DNA of 64,000 bases, taken from the NCBI RefSeq assembly GCF_000938265.1, contig NZ_JYFC01000002.1, forward strand, positions 186,001 to 250,000, given 5' to 3'. The notes beneath the pieces were generated by a model. The model ran no database searches. It was not told where the DNA came from and saw only the letters and a list, made by a program, of their open reading frames with translations. This document shows positions 35,078 through 44,900 of this stretch, in pieces (position 1 is the first letter of the stretch; every line of letters starts with the position of its first letter). The position numbers were made by a program, and so were the translations under genes. The stretch comes from Agreia bicolorata. GTDB lineage: Bacteria; Actinomycetota; Actinomycetes; Actinomycetales; Microbacteriaceae.

Positions 35078-37063
35078 TCAGTGGTCGTGGGTCAGGCCGC
35101 CGTCGGTGCTCGGCGCGTGGTGGTCGTGGCCCGCGTGGTCGCCGTGGTCGTGACCTGGCATGCAGTGCGCGCCGGGACTCGGCTCCACGTCGATCGACGG
35201 ATTGCGGTCGAAGAACGAGACCGGCTTCATCCAGAACGACACGGTGTCACTCGGCATGATCGGCCAGTCCTCCTGGCGCGTGATGTGGTGGATGCCGAAT
35301 ACATACCAGAGCACGACGTCGGTGTTGCGCACAGGGCGTTCGGCCTGAATCCATTCGGGCAGACCGTGGTCGATCGAGCTCTGGTTCACGAACTCGCCCG
35401 ATGGCCAGCGCTCGTTCTCGTCGTTGGGCGTGACCCAGACGGTGTGGCCAATCACCTGGGCGCGCTCGAGCACGGCCGAGCCAGGGGCGAAGAACGAGGG
35501 GATGGCTCCGCCCGGAACCAGCTTGTACGCGACCTGGTTTCCGATCGTGTTGCGCTTGTTCTCGTTGACGACCTTCCAGGCGCGCTGCGTGTTCCAGTCG
35601 AAGTCGTCGTGACCCTCGACCTCGATCGGGGTGTTGGCCTGAACGAGCGCGAGGCCGTGCGGATTCTCGTCGGAGATCGGCACGATCTGCGTCTCGGAGC
35701 GGTACACCGTGTTCTCGGTGCCGTCGATGTCAAGGTCCATGCGTGCCACGATGAAGTGCTGGTGGAACGGCGCGTAGGTGCGGTTGTCGACCAGTGTTCC
35801 GTTGGGATGCGCCTGGCCCTCGGCGATGTGGGTGACCACCATGATGCCGGTGGCGCGCACCTCGCACTCGATGTTTCCGTCTTGATAGAAGCGCCAGTAG
35901 ACGAGGTATTCGTAGTTGGCAACGGTCACGTGGAACGAGACGACGAGTCGGCGCATGCGCCGCACCTCGGCGCCGGCGTCGTGGTCGACGTGCTTCCACA
36001 GAACGGCGTTGTCCTCCTCGTGGATGCAGAAGGCGTTCGGGATCGCGTAGGGCTCGCCCTTCGAGTCGTGCATCACGGCGTCGATGTAGCGGATCTCGCC
36101 CAGGCAGTCGCATCCGAGTTCGAGAGACGTGGTCATAAAGCCGAGGCCCCACTCGCCGATGTCGAAGGCGGTGCGGCGGAAGTGGTCGACGCTCGGGTCG
36201 CGGTAGGGCACGACCATCTCGGAGAACGAGAGGCGGTTCGCGATGGAGCGCACCTCGTCGCCGTCTTTGTACGAGATGGAGTGCAGAGTCATGCCCTCGC
36301 GATAGTTGAATCCCACCCGCAGCGACCAGTTCTGCCACTCGACGAGGTTGCCGTCGACTGAGAAGCTCGGCCCCTCTGTCTGCACGATGTCGAGGGGCTT
36401 GAGCGGCGGGCGCTTGTAGTGCTCGCGGATGCGCTCCGGGATGAGGTGCGGCACGTACTCGCCCATGATTTCCGGCGTATCGATGGTGAAGCTGTCCTCG
36501 ATCTCGAGCAGCTCCATGGTGTTCACGTCGATCACGCAGTGGAAGCCGTTGACCGGGCCGGCGTAGGGGTTCGCGCCGGGCTGCGACTTCACCCAGGTGT
36601 CACTCCAGCCGAGGCGGCGCCCCTTGTACTTCTCTGGGATCACGGCGGCGCCGTACGTCCACGTGTCCATAAAGACGAGGTCGAGGTCGGTGATGCCGCG
36701 CTTGGCGAGGGCGGCGACCACGTCGGGGTTCGCGCGCAGTGCCGCGTCGGCCTCCTCCCACTCATCGACGGTGAAGTTGGCCTGCACGTCGGGCACGTGG
36801 GTCCACTCCTTGAGGGCATCGGATGCGAGCGACACGACGGCGACGTAGGTCGCGTTCTCGCTGCGGTTCAGCACCACGAGGCGCGCCAGGCGCTCGGGAA
36901 CCGTGCCGTCGACCTCGAACTGCCTCACGGCGGCCTTCGACGGCTCCACCATCTCGATCGAGGCGAAGCGCCAGCCGGGGCCGACACCCTTCTCGCGCTT
37001 CAGGATGGCAGAGGCCGCGCGGAATTCGTCGGCGTTCAGCGGGTCGAGCGGGTGGAAGGTCAT
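35078..37063 (-). CDS. Copper-containing primary amine oxidase with His-rich tail
   Basis: Oxidises a primary amine to the aldehyde with release of ammonia and H2O2. The cofactor-forming Tyr is in VANYEYLVYW (N-Y-E, Tyr384), converted to topaquinone in this family. Two copper ligands are the HQH in APFHQHFIVARMD and the third His lies in FGIHHITRQEDWPIMPSD. Length 661 aa is normal. The last ~30 residues form an unusual tail, CMPGHDHGDHAGHDHHAPST, probably metal-binding. ATG 37061-37063 overlaps the stop of the GABA transaminase by 4 bases. No signal peptide seen. With its neighbours it would convert putrescine to 4-aminobutanal. Confidence 0.94.
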   Translation of the reverse strand: MTFHPLDPLNADEFRAASAILKREKGVGPGWRFASIEMVEPSKAAVRQFEVDGTVPERLARLVVLNRSENATYVAVVSLASDALKEWTHVPDVQANFTVDEWEEADAALRANPDVVAALAKRGITDLDLVFMDTWTYGAAVIPEKYKGRRLGWSDTWVKSQPGANPYAGPVNGFHCVIDVNTMELLEIEDSFTIDTPEIMGEYVPHLIPERIREHYKRPPLKPLDIVQTEGPSFSVDGNLVEWQNWSLRVGFNYREGMTLHSISYKDGDEVRSIANRLSFSEMVVPYRDPSVDHFRRTAFDIGEWGLGFMTTSLELGCDCLGEIRYIDAVMHDSKGEPYAIPNAFCIHEEDNAVLWKHVDHDAGAEVRRMRRLVVSFHVTVANYEYLVYWRFYQDGNIECEVRATGIMVVTHIAEGQAHPNGTLVDNRTYAPFHQHFIVARMDLDIDGTENTVYRSETQIVPISDENPHGLALVQANTPIEVEGHDDFDWNTQRAWKVVNENKRNTIGNQVAYKLVPGGAIPSFFAPGSAVLERAQVIGHTVWVTPNDENERWPSGEFVNQSSIDHGLPEWIQAERPVRNTDVVLWYVFGIHHITRQEDWPIMPSDTVSFWMKPVSFFDRNPSIDVEPSPGAHCMPGHDHGDHAGHDHHAPSTDGGLTHDH

Positions 37064-38412
37064 GGGGTGTTTCCTTTCTGGGAAGCGTGGACGGCGTCTT
37101 CGAGCACGCCGATCCCCTCGAGCAGGAGGGCATCGTCGATCACGAGCGAGGGGAGCAGGCGGATCACGTTTCCGTAGGTTCCGCAGGTGAGGATGATGAC
37201 GCCCGCCTCGAGGGCCGCAGCGGCCACGCGTTTCGTGATGTCGGCATCCGGTTCTGCGGTGCCGGGACGCACGAATTCGATGGCGAGCATCGCGCCGCGC
37301 CCCCGCACGTCGCCGATCACGCCCGTGGCGTCGGCCAGAGCCCGCAGCCGCGGCATCACGATCTCTTCGATGTGACGCGCACGGCCGGCCAGGTCGTGCT
37401 CGCGCATCTGGGCGATGGATGCGACGGCCGCGGCACACGCGATCGGGTTGCCCCCGTAGGTGCCGCCCAGGCCGCCGGGGTGCACGGCATCCATCAGCTC
37501 GGCGCGGCCGACGACCGCGGCCAGCGGAAGTCCGCCTGCAATACCCTTGGCGAGGGTCATGAGGTCGGGCACGATGCCCTCGTCGTCGCTGGCGAACCAG
37601 GAGCCCGTGCGGGCGAAGCCCGTCTGCACCTCGTCGGCGATGAAGACCACGCCGTTGGCCGTGGCCCAGGCGCTGAGGGTGGGGAGGAAGCCCGGAGCGG
37701 GAACGATGAAGCCGCCCTCGCCCTGGATGGGTTCGATGATGAGGGCCGCGACCTGATCGCCGCCGAGCTGCTTCTCGATGGCCAGGATGGCGCGGTTCGC
37801 GGCGTCGACACCCGAGAGGCCTGCCTCGTCGCGGAAGGGGTACGACATGGGCATGCGGTAGACCTCTGGCGCGAACGGTCCGAAGTTGGTCTTGTAGGGC
37901 ATGGCCTTGGCGGTGAGCGCCATCGTGAGGTTGGTGCGCCCGTGATAGGCGTGATCGAAGGCGACGACCGCGTCGCGTCCGGTGGCGAGGCGGGCCACCT
38001 TGATGGCGTTCTCGACCGCCTCCGCTCCGGAGTTGAAGAGCGCGGAGCGCTTCTCGTGGTCGCCCGGCGTGAGCTCGGCCAGCAGCTCGGCGACTTCGAC
38101 GTAGCCCTCATAAGGCGTGATCGTGAAGCAGGTGTGCGCGAAGTGCGTGGACTGCTCCGTGACGGCGGCGGCCACGGCCGGGTTGGATGCTCCAACGCTG
38201 GTGACCGCGATGCCGGCACCGAGGTCGATGAAGGAGTTGCCGTCGACGTCGACGACGACCCCGCCATCGGCATCCGCCGCATAGACGGGAACGAGCGACG
38301 AGACGCCCGCCGAGACCGCTTTGCGGCGCCGTTCGGTGAGAGCTGCCGACTTCGGCCCCGGGAAAGTGCCCGTGATGCGCCGCTCTTGCGGCAGGCGATG
38401 CGTGATGGTCAT
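37060..38412 (-). CDS. gabT: 4-aminobutyrate (GABA) aminotransferase
   Basis: PLP-dependent class III aminotransferase of 450 aa. It transfers the amino group of GABA to 2-oxoglutarate, giving succinate semialdehyde. Motifs: LFNSGAEAVENAIKVARLAT for cofactor phosphate binding, VVFIADEVQTGFARTG with the cofactor-contacting Asp, and MTLAKGIAGGLPLAAVVG with the Schiff-base Lys. The order FNSGAEAVENAIKVAR is characteristic of GabT-type enzymes. It lies 8 bases downstream of the aldehyde dehydrogenase and overlaps the amine oxidase by 4 bases. No succinate-semialdehyde dehydrogenase gene is in the window. Confidence 0.93.
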   Translation of the reverse strand: MTITHRLPQERRITGTFPGPKSAALTERRRKAVSAGVSSLVPVYAADADGGVVVDVDGNSFIDLGAGIAVTSVGASNPAVAAAVTEQSTHFAHTCFTITPYEGYVEVAELLAELTPGDHEKRSALFNSGAEAVENAIKVARLATGRDAVVAFDHAYHGRTNLTMALTAKAMPYKTNFGPFAPEVYRMPMSYPFRDEAGLSGVDAANRAILAIEKQLGGDQVAALIIEPIQGEGGFIVPAPGFLPTLSAWATANGVVFIADEVQTGFARTGSWFASDDEGIVPDLMTLAKGIAGGLPLAAVVGRAELMDAVHPGGLGGTYGGNPIACAAAVASIAQMREHDLAGRARHIEEIVMPRLRALADATGVIGDVRGRGAMLAIEFVRPGTAEPDADITKRVAAAALEAGVIILTCGTYGNVIRLLPSLVIDDALLLEGIGVLEDAVHASQKGNTP

Positions 38413-38420
38413 GAGAGTTC

Positions 38421-39860
38421 CTATTCCAGCGACGACATCACGTGCTTGATGCGCGTGTAGTCCTCGACTCCGTACATCGACAGGTCTTTTCCGTAGCCCG
38501 AGTACTTGAACCCGCCGTGCGGCATCTCGGCGGTGAGCAGGATGTGGGTGTTGATCCACACGGCGCCGAAGTCGAGGTCGCGCGAGACCCGCATCGCGGT
38601 GGCGTGGTCCTTCGTCCAGACGCTGGAGGCGAGGGCGTAGCGCACGTCGTTCGCGAGCTCGACGGCCTCCTCCTCCGTGCTGAACTTCTGCACCGTGATG
38701 ACGGGACCGAACGTCTCCTCCTGCACGATGTCGTCGCTCTGCAGCACGTTCGTGATGACGGTCGGCTCGAAGAAGAAGCCGGTGTCGCCCACCTGGTGGC
38801 CGCCCGTGGCGATGACGGCGTGGTCGGGAAGCGACTCCACCTTCGTCTTCACGTCGGTGAAGTGGTTGATGTTGTTCAGCGGGCCGAAGTAGTTCTCGCT
38901 GTCGTCGGCGTTGCCTGTCTTGCGCTCTTTCGCCTCGCTCGACAGCGCGTTGACGAGCTCGTCGTGGATGGACTCGTGCACGAGCACGCGGGTGATCGCG
39001 GTGCAGTCCTGGCCGGCGTTGTAGAACGAGAAGTCCGCGATCGCCGCGGCGGTCTTGGCCACGTCGACGTCGCCAAAGACCACGGCCGGCGCCTTGCCGC
39101 CGAGCTCGAGGTGGGCGCGCTTCAGGGTCTTCGCGGCACCGGATGCGACGGCCATTCCCGCGCGCACAGATCCGGTGATCGAGACCAGCCCGGGGGTGGG
39201 GTGCTCGACGATCGCGGCGCCTGTGGCCCCGTTGCCGAGAACGATGTTGAGCACGCCGTCGGGCAGGATGCCCTGGCTGATGCGAGCGAGTTCGAGGGTC
39301 GATTCGGGGGTGGTGTCGCTGGGCTTCAGCACGATCGTGTTGCCGGTCGCGAGAGCGGGGCCGATCTTCCAGATCGCCATGAGGAAGGGGAAGTTCCACG
39401 GCGTGACCTGGCCGACCACGCCGATCGGCTCGCGGCGCACATACGACGTCGTTCCCTCGATGTACTCTCCGGCGCTCTTGCCTTCGAGCAGGCGGGCGGC
39501 CCCGGCGAAGAAGCGGATCTGATCGGCTCCTGCCTCGACCTCGTCGGTGCGGATCGTGTCGCGGGGCTGACCGGTGTTGCGGTGCTGCGCCTCGACGAGT
39601 GCATCGGCGTTCGCCTCGATCGCGTCGGCGAGCTTCAGGAGCGCCAGCTGGCGGGCGCCGGGTGTGAGCCGGGCCCAGGGCTTGAAGGCGGCTTTGGCGG
39701 CCTTCATCGCGACGTCGACGTCGTCTGCGGTGGAGACGGGCGCCTGCGCAACGGTCTCGCCCGTGGCCGGATTCACGATGTCGAGCAGCTCGGAGCCCCC
39801 TGGCGTGACGAACTGGCCGTTGATGAAGTTCTGGAGCGTGGGCGTGGACACGGATCTCAT
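38421..39860 (-). CDS. Gamma-aminobutyraldehyde dehydrogenase
   Basis: NAD(P)-dependent aldehyde dehydrogenase of 479 aa. VTPWNFPFLMAIWKIGPALA and LELGGKAPAVVFGDVD (general-base Glu) flank the catalytic Cys in FSFYNAGQDCTAITRVLVHE. The closest functional class is gamma-aminobutyraldehyde/betaine-aldehyde dehydrogenase (PatD/YdcW type), which fits the neighbouring amine oxidase and GABA transaminase. Start ATG 39858-39860 gives MRSVSTPTLQNFINGQF, the usual family N-terminus; a longer start at 39911 adds 17 residues without homology. First gene of the amine operon; the upstream region has no recognisable operator. Confidence 0.92.
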   Translation of the reverse strand: MRSVSTPTLQNFINGQFVTPGGSELLDIVNPATGETVAQAPVSTADDVDVAMKAAKAAFKPWARLTPGARQLALLKLADAIEANADALVEAQHRNTGQPRDTIRTDEVEAGADQIRFFAGAARLLEGKSAGEYIEGTTSYVRREPIGVVGQVTPWNFPFLMAIWKIGPALATGNTIVLKPSDTTPESTLELARISQGILPDGVLNIVLGNGATGAAIVEHPTPGLVSITGSVRAGMAVASGAAKTLKRAHLELGGKAPAVVFGDVDVAKTAAAIADFSFYNAGQDCTAITRVLVHESIHDELVNALSSEAKERKTGNADDSENYFGPLNNINHFTDVKTKVESLPDHAVIATGGHQVGDTGFFFEPTVITNVLQSDDIVQEETFGPVITVQKFSTEEEAVELANDVRYALASSVWTKDHATAMRVSRDLDFGAVWINTHILLTAEMPHGGFKYSGYGKDLSMYGVEDYTRIKHVMSSLE

Positions 39861-39988
39861 CCTCTGCGTTGAGTGGCGGAACAACCTGATCGGCTGGGGC
39901 CAGTCTGGCACTGCCCGCGCCGTCGCGGCGATCGAATCGGTAAAGATTTGATTCCGAATGTTATCACTCGGCGGCGTTGCTCCGCAGG

Positions 39989-40027
39989 GTCACTCGGCAG
40001 CGTCACTCCGCAACGTCACTCCGCAGC
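39989..40027. repeat. Three tandem 13-bp repeats overlapping a stop codon
   Basis: Units GTCACTCGGCAGC (39989-40001), GTCACTCCGCAAC (40002-40014) and GTCACTCCGCAGC (40015-40027). A looser related sequence lies just upstream (39962-39987). The third unit includes the last codons and the TGA of the minus-strand small gene. Confidence 0.8.
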
Positions 40028-40312
40028 GACGGCGATCCAGCGGTTGCCGACCCTGCGGGTGAGCTCCGGCGCACTGAGCTCTGCCAACTCGCCCGCCAGG
40101 CCGAAGATGCCGAGCGCGATGCTGCGCGCATCCGGATCGTCGTCGCCGGTGAAACGGATGACGACGCGGGCCTCGCCGCGAACCACCGCGATGCTGGACG
40201 CCTCGACGATGGCGAGGGTGCGCGCGTCATCCGTCAGTTCGGGCAGCAGGCGGGCCGCAGCGACGCCTGGGCGGAGCACACCGATCGCGGCGGAGAAACG
40301 ATACGAAGGCAC
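40016..40312 (-). CDS. Small hypothetical protein
   Basis: A 98 aa product from GTG 40310-40312, not recognised. It reads as one alpha/beta domain: PSYRFSAAIGVLRPGVAAAR, then LAIVEASSIAVVRGEARVVI (alternating hydrophobic strands), a helix rich in Ala/Leu (ALGIFGLAGELAELSAPELT), and VGNRWIAVAAE at the end. No signal peptide or cysteines. Third-position GC content is coding-like. Upstream in-frame sequence is Arg/Pro-rich and clearly non-coding, which limits the start to around 40312. It lies 113 bases downstream of the NlpC/P60 gene on the same strand. Confidence 0.55.
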   Translation of the reverse strand: MPSYRFSAAIGVLRPGVAAARLLPELTDDARTLAIVEASSIAVVRGEARVVIRFTGDDDPDARSIALGIFGLAGELAELSAPELTRRVGNRWIAVAAE

Positions 40313-40425
40313 GGGTGCGAGTATGCCACGGGGGTCGACGCCGAGCGCGGGAGTTCGCGCCGAGCGCGCGTGCGGGGCCAGCGCGCTGGGCGGGAACGCC
40401 CGCGCTCGACGGCGGCCGAACGCGC

Positions 40426-41292
40426 CTACAGGCGGTAGAAGACCGGGCTGCCCCAGAGGCTGTGGGCGTGCTCGACGTAGCGACCGAAGTCGGGAGAGTG
40501 GATCACGCCGCCAGCTCCGTCGTAGATGCCGATGTGCTCGCCCGGCCAGACGACGAGGTCGCCGGCCACTGCCTCGTCCTGAGTGATGCGTGTCGCGAGT
40601 GCCGCCTGGTGGTCGACGCCACGAGGCAGGGAGATGCCGAACTGGCCGTACACGTACTGGGTCAACCCATCGCATCCGAAGCTGTCGTTGGGGTCTGCGC
40701 CCCAGCCGTAGGGCACAACGCCCACGAACTGCTCGGCGTAGGCCACGACGGCCTCGCCGCTGTAGCCGCCCTGCGGCGGTGCGAACGTCTTGGGGCCCGA
40801 GGGCGTCGACGCCGTCTCGACCGCTTTGGCGGCTGCCGCGACAGCATCGGCGGCAGCCTGGGCTGCGGCAGCTTCGGCATCGCGCTGTGCCTGAAGCACG
40901 GATGCGTCGGTCGAGTTGTAGGAGTCGCGGGTTGCGGAGAGCGCCGCGACCTGAGCGTCAGCATTGACGTCGAGGGTCTGAGTGGCCGGCGCCGAGGTAT
41001 CGACGAAGGTCTGCCCTGCGTTGACGGTGCTCGCCACCGGGTTGGTACCTGTCGGCATCATCGCGTAGGCGGGCAGGGCCGTGACGCTGGCCATGCCGGC
41101 TGCGACGATGAATACGCCAGCCCGAGCCAGGTTGCGGATACTGCGGCGTCGGAACGGCGAAGAGGCAGACGCTGGGCGGGCCCGCGATTGGCGAGTCGCC
41201 TCTGTGAGGGCAGCTCTCGTCGGAGCCTGAAAACTCGTGCGCTGCCCCTCGGGTAGGAGGGCAGCGGATCGTGCCGAGCGTCGTGCACTCAT
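40426..41292 (-). CDS. Secreted NlpC/P60 peptidoglycan hydrolase
   Basis: Cell-wall endopeptidase of 288 aa. Residues ~50-78 contain a basic stretch and a hydrophobic helix (NLARAGVFIVAAGMASVTAL) that serves as a signal after an unusually long, basic, Ser/Ala-rich N-terminus. An Ala-rich coiled-coil-like linker (~105-160) precedes the C-terminal NlpC/P60 domain. The catalytic Cys is in NDSFGCDGLTQYVYGQFG and the catalytic His in WPGEHIGIYDGAGGVIHSP. It would cleave stem peptides during growth or division. About 180 bases of non-coding leader precede it, of the kind often carrying a c-di-AMP riboswitch. Confidence 0.9.
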   Translation of the reverse strand: MSARRSARSAALLPEGQRTSFQAPTRAALTEATRQSRARPASASSPFRRRSIRNLARAGVFIVAAGMASVTALPAYAMMPTGTNPVASTVNAGQTFVDTSAPATQTLDVNADAQVAALSATRDSYNSTDASVLQAQRDAEAAAAQAAADAVAAAAKAVETASTPSGPKTFAPPQGGYSGEAVVAYAEQFVGVVPYGWGADPNDSFGCDGLTQYVYGQFGISLPRGVDHQAALATRITQDEAVAGDLVVWPGEHIGIYDGAGGVIHSPDFGRYVEHAHSLWGSPVFYRL

Positions 41293-41460
41293 GCGTTAGT
41301 ACCTCAAGGATCTGTAGAACGTCGGGCAGGTATTCGGGTTCCCCCCGTATGGATGCACCCACCCTGTCTCAGGTCGACGAGGCGACCGGCGGGGTGCTTT
41401 CCAACCCGGGCGACGGTACAGGGGCGTCCTGAGTACAACCTGGCAGAGGTGAGGTGTGCT
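41293..41460 (-). promoter_or_regulatory. Structured 5' leader of the NlpC/P60 gene, possible ydaO-type (c-di-AMP) riboswitch
   Basis: The gap between the SNF2 stop and the hydrolase ATG is GC-rich and holds G- and C-runs on the minus strand (for instance ACGGGGGGAACCCGAATACC, and CCCGGGTTGGAAAGCACCCC further upstream) that can pair. GGGGGAACCC-like and CCCGA-like blocks recall ydaO riboswitches, which commonly precede NlpC/P60 and Rpf genes in actinobacteria. I could not fit the full consensus, so the call rests on context plus partial motif. Confidence 0.3.
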
Positions 41461-41476
41461 CAGGTGGAGAGCGCGC

Positions 41477-44400
41477 TCAGCTCTCGAGCAGGCCCCGAAT
41501 ATCGTCTGCCGTCAGCGCCTGGCTGAACGCGGCCTCGTCGTCGAGTACCGCGTCGGTGAGCTCGGCTTTCTTGGCCTTGAGCGCCATGACTTTCTCTTCT
41601 ATGGTGCCCTCGGCGACCAGCCGGTAGACCATCACGTTCTTGGTCTGTCCGATGCGATGGGTGCGGTCGATGGCCTGCGATTCGGATGCGGGGTTCCACC
41701 ACGGGTCGAGCAGAAAGACGTAGTCGGCCTCCGTGAGGTTGAGGCCGAATCCGCCCGCCTTGAGGCCGATCAGAAAGACCGGGGCCTCGCCCTGCTTGAA
41801 CCGGTCGATGATGTCTTTTCGCTTGCGCGACGACCCGTCGAGGTATTCGTAGGGAACCCCGAGCGCATCGAGCCGAGCCGCCGCTTTCTGCAGGAAGGTC
41901 GTGAACTGGCTGAACACGAGCGCGCGATGCCCCTCGGCCACCACGTCGTCGAGCTGCTCCATCAGCGAGTCGAGCTTCGACGACGGGATGTTCGCGTACT
42001 TCTCGTCGATGAGCGAGGCGTCGAGGCTGAGCATGCGCAGCAGGGTGATCGAGCGGAACACGATGAAGCGGTTCTTGTCGAGATCGTCGATGAGGCCCAG
42101 CAGCTTCTGTCGCTCGCGCTGCAGCACAACGTCGTAGAGCTTGCGGTGGCTCGGCGCGAGCTCGATCTGCAGCTCCTGCTCCTGCTTCTCGGGCAGTTCG
42201 GGCGCGACGAGCTGCTTGGTGCGTCTCATCATCAGGGGTCGGATGCGACGGCGCAGCCGCGCGATCAGCTGCGGGTTCTCGCCGCGATCGATGGGCCGAA
42301 CGTAGTCTTCGGTGAACCGGCGTGACGACGGGAAGAGCCCGGGCGCGGTGATGGCGAAGAGAGACCACAGCTCGAGCAGGTTGTTCTCCATGGGGGTGCC
42401 CGTGATGGCCAGCTTGAACGGCGCGTTCAGGTCGCGGGCGCACTGGTGAATGCGCGACGTGTGGTTCTTGGCGAACTGCGCCTCATCGAGAATGAGCCCG
42501 GCCCAGTCGACGGCGTTGTAGGCCGAGAACTCGAGTCGGAATAGGGCGTACGACGTGACCACGATGTCGGCGTCGGCCGAGATCGCGGCCACCTTCTTCT
42601 TGCTCTTCGCCTCGGTGGCGCTGATGGACCGCACGACGAGGCGGGGCGTGAACCGCTGCGCCTCGGCGACCCAGTTCGACACCACCGAAGTTGGAGCGAC
42701 CACGAGGAACGGCGCGCGCGTCTCGTCGGCTGCGATCGGCTGCTGCCGGGAGTGCGCGATGAGAGCGAGCGTCTGCAGCGTCTTGCCCAACCCCATGTCG
42801 TCGGCGAGGATGCCACCCAGCGAGTGTGCGTGCAGGAAGACGAGCCATGAGAAACCATCGACCTGGTAGGGCCGCAGCTCGGCCTTCACTGTCGACGGTA
42901 CGGCGACCGTGTCGACCCCGTCGGCCGAGTTGAGCCCCGACACAGCGGCGCGCCAGCTTGTGGCCTCGACGGTCTCTTCGGCCAAGTCTTCGAAGTCGGC
43001 CCAGAGGCTGGCCTGATACCGGCTGATGCGCGGGGTGTCGGTCTCCCACTCGGCGATGCTGCGCGCCTCTTCAATGAGTTCGAGCAGTCTCTCGAACACC
43101 GGCTGCTGAAGAGAGAGATAGCTGTTGTCGACGAGCTTCAGCTTCTTCTTGCCCTTCGACAGGGCGGTGAACAGCGGGCCGAAGGGAATGGTTCGCCCCT
43201 CGACCGTGACCATGATGCCGAGATCGAACCAGTCGCGTTTGTCGGTCTCGACAGTGGTGACCGTGAGCTCGGGCACCTCGGTGAGCTCGACGTAGTCGGG
43301 GCGCGTGCCCACGGTCTCGACCACCACGTCGTCGCGGCCGTCGATCTGGTCGAGCACCTCGACCACGAATTGTGCCGCGTCGACGCCGTCGAACACGTTG
43401 CGGCTCGCGAACGCGACGCTCGGGTCTGCCCCGCCCCACCCGCGCGCCGTGAGGGTGTGCGAGAGCAGAGAGAGGATGCGACCTTCGTCTGTCTCGTCGC
43501 GCAGGGCACTGTCGGCGGCGGTCGCGTGCAGGGGAAGAACCTGCGACCCCCCGTAGCGCCAGCCCCACGAAATGCGCAGGCGACCCTTCGGCTCGAACGT
43601 GGCCGTGAGCACGAGCGTGGCCTTCGCCTGCTCGGGCAGGGTGACGGACTCGTCGGCGCTCGTGATCGGCAGGAGTCGGCGCAGGCGCGGGTAGTAGTCG
43701 TCGAAGAACTCGGCCTTCTCGCTGCGGGGCACCTGAATCGTGTGCAACGGGGTTTCGAATACGAGCCGGCGCTGCTCGTCGGTCAGCGGTGCGTCGAGGG
43801 GCGCAAGAGTTGCGGTGAATCTCGGGCTCAGCGCGTAGGAATAGAGCCCGTGGGCGCCGATCGGCCCGATCGAATCGACCTCGATCTCGGTGTCGTCGAA
43901 GGCGACCGTGCTGGCCAACGCGAGGCCGCCCGATTCGTCGGCCGACGCATCCAGGCCCACGCTCGCTCGCCGAGCGACCGCGACCGTCGCGTCTTTCTTG
44001 ACGCCCACCAGTGCGATGCCGATGCGCGCCGCTTCGTCGAGCAGATGCCAGAGAAGCGGGCTTGCGAACTCGTCGAGGTAGATCCAATCGAGGTCTTGCC
44101 CCGTGTAGGTGGCGCGGCTCGCTCGCTGCACGGCCGCGAACTCGGCGAACCAGCGGTGCTGCTCGGCGTCGAGATTCATGCGGTTGGCCTGGTGCACGAC
44201 GGTGCCCCAGGTGAGGTTGTTGCGCACCCAGGCGCCGGTGGATGCGCTGCGCACCACGGGCCGCACGCCGAGCCGGCGGGTTGCGGCCACGGCGGGAGAC
44301 GAGCGCGGCGACGCCGACGTGGAGGTGGGGCCGCGCCAGCGGTCATGCGTGCGGGCGGCCCGCTCGCGCAGTTCGAACTGCAGCGCCATCGGCACGGATC

Positions 44401-44827
44401 CGGCCGTCTCTGTCTCTGCTGCGGCACGGTTGTCGGCGATGCCGACGGCGGTGCCGAGCAGGCTTTTCCAGTCGGTGGCGCCGGATGCCTCTGGCTGGGC
44501 AGGCGACGACACCAGCGGTTTCATGGCGCGCGCGTTGGTGTCGATGAGCGCGGCGGCGACATGTTTGCAGTCGATGCCGACGGGGCAGTCGCACATGCTG
44601 AAGATCGGACGGAAACCGCGACCTGTCGTGCCGAGGGTGACCGAGCAGGCGTAGGGATCGGGTGCCCCACCCTGCACGAGGGCGCTGATCACCCGGGTCG
44701 CGGGGTTCCACGCGACGTCGACGACGGCGCCCTGCCGAAAATAGGCCTGCCCGCGCTCGAAGGCTCCTCGGCCGACGAGTCGGCTGATCTCCGTCGCATC
44801 GACGAGCGGAAAGATCGACTCGGGCAT
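41477..44827 (-). CDS. SNF2-family DNA translocase/helicase with SWIM zinc finger
   Basis: About 1116 aa. N-terminal SWIM zinc finger [17 protein letters not shown] (CxC...CxH, about residues 80-95). The C-terminal half is a Swi2/Snf2 ATPase: motif [21 protein letters not shown], motif [13 protein letters not shown] (DEAQ), motif [20 protein letters not shown], and motifs [23 protein letters not shown] then [17 protein letters not shown]. Such bacterial proteins (HepA/RapA-like outliers with SWIM) remodel nucleoprotein or transcription complexes; the exact role is unknown. Start ATG 44825-44827. It diverges from clpB, whose HAIR operator lies 77 bases away. Confidence 0.9.
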   Translation of the reverse strand: MPESIFPLVDATEISRLVGRGAFERGQAYFRQGAVVDVAWNPATRVISALVQGGAPDPYACSVTLGTTGRGFRPIFSMCDCPVGIDCKHVAAALIDTNARAMKPLVSSPAQPEASGATDWKSLLGTAVGIADNRAAAETETAGSVPMALQFELRERAARTHDRWRGPTSTSASPRSSPAVAATRRLGVRPVVRSASTGAWVRNNLTWGTVVHQANRMNLDAEQHRWFAEFAAVQRASRATYTGQDLDWIYLDEFASPLLWHLLDEAARIGIALVGVKKDATVAVARRASVGLDASADESGGLALASTVAFDDTEIEVDSIGPIGAHGLYSYALSPRFTATLAPLDAPLTDEQRRLVFETPLHTIQVPRSEKAEFFDDYYPRLRRLLPITSADESVTLPEQAKATLVLTATFEPKGRLRISWGWRYGGSQVLPLHATAADSALRDETDEGRILSLLSHTLTARGWGGADPSVAFASRNVFDGVDAAQFVVEVLDQIDGRDDVVVETVGTRPDYVELTEVPELTVTTVETDKRDWFDLGIMVTVEGRTIPFGPLFTALSKGKKKLKLVDNSYLSLQQPVFERLLELIEEARSIAEWETDTPRISRYQASLWADFEDLAEETVEATSWRAAVSGLNSADGVDTVAVPSTVKAELRPYQVDGFSWLVFLHAHSLGGILADDMGLGKTLQTLALIAHSRQQPIAADETRAPFLVVAPTSVVSNWVAEAQRFTPRLVVRSISATEAKSKKKVAAISADADIVVTSYALFRLEFSAYNAVDWAGLILDEAQFAKNHTSRIHQCARDLNAPFKLAITGTPMENNLLELWSLFAITAPGLFPSSRRFTEDYVRPIDRGENPQLIARLRRRIRPLMMRRTKQLVAPELPEKQEQELQIELAPSHRKLYDVVLQRERQKLLGLIDDLDKNRFIVFRSITLLRMLSLDASLIDEKYANIPSSKLDSLMEQLDDVVAEGHRALVFSQFTTFLQKAAARLDALGVPYEYLDGSSRKRKDIIDRFKQGEAPVFLIGLKAGGFGLNLTEADYVFLLDPWWNPASESQAIDRTHRIGQTKNVMVYRLVAEGTIEEKVMALKAKKAELTDAVLDDEAAFSQALTADDIRGLLES

Positions 44828-44900
44828 GCATCCATGCTCCCACGCACCCCCGACATCCGATCGGCCGGGAATACCCTGGCGCATCCGGAGCGTTAGGAGT

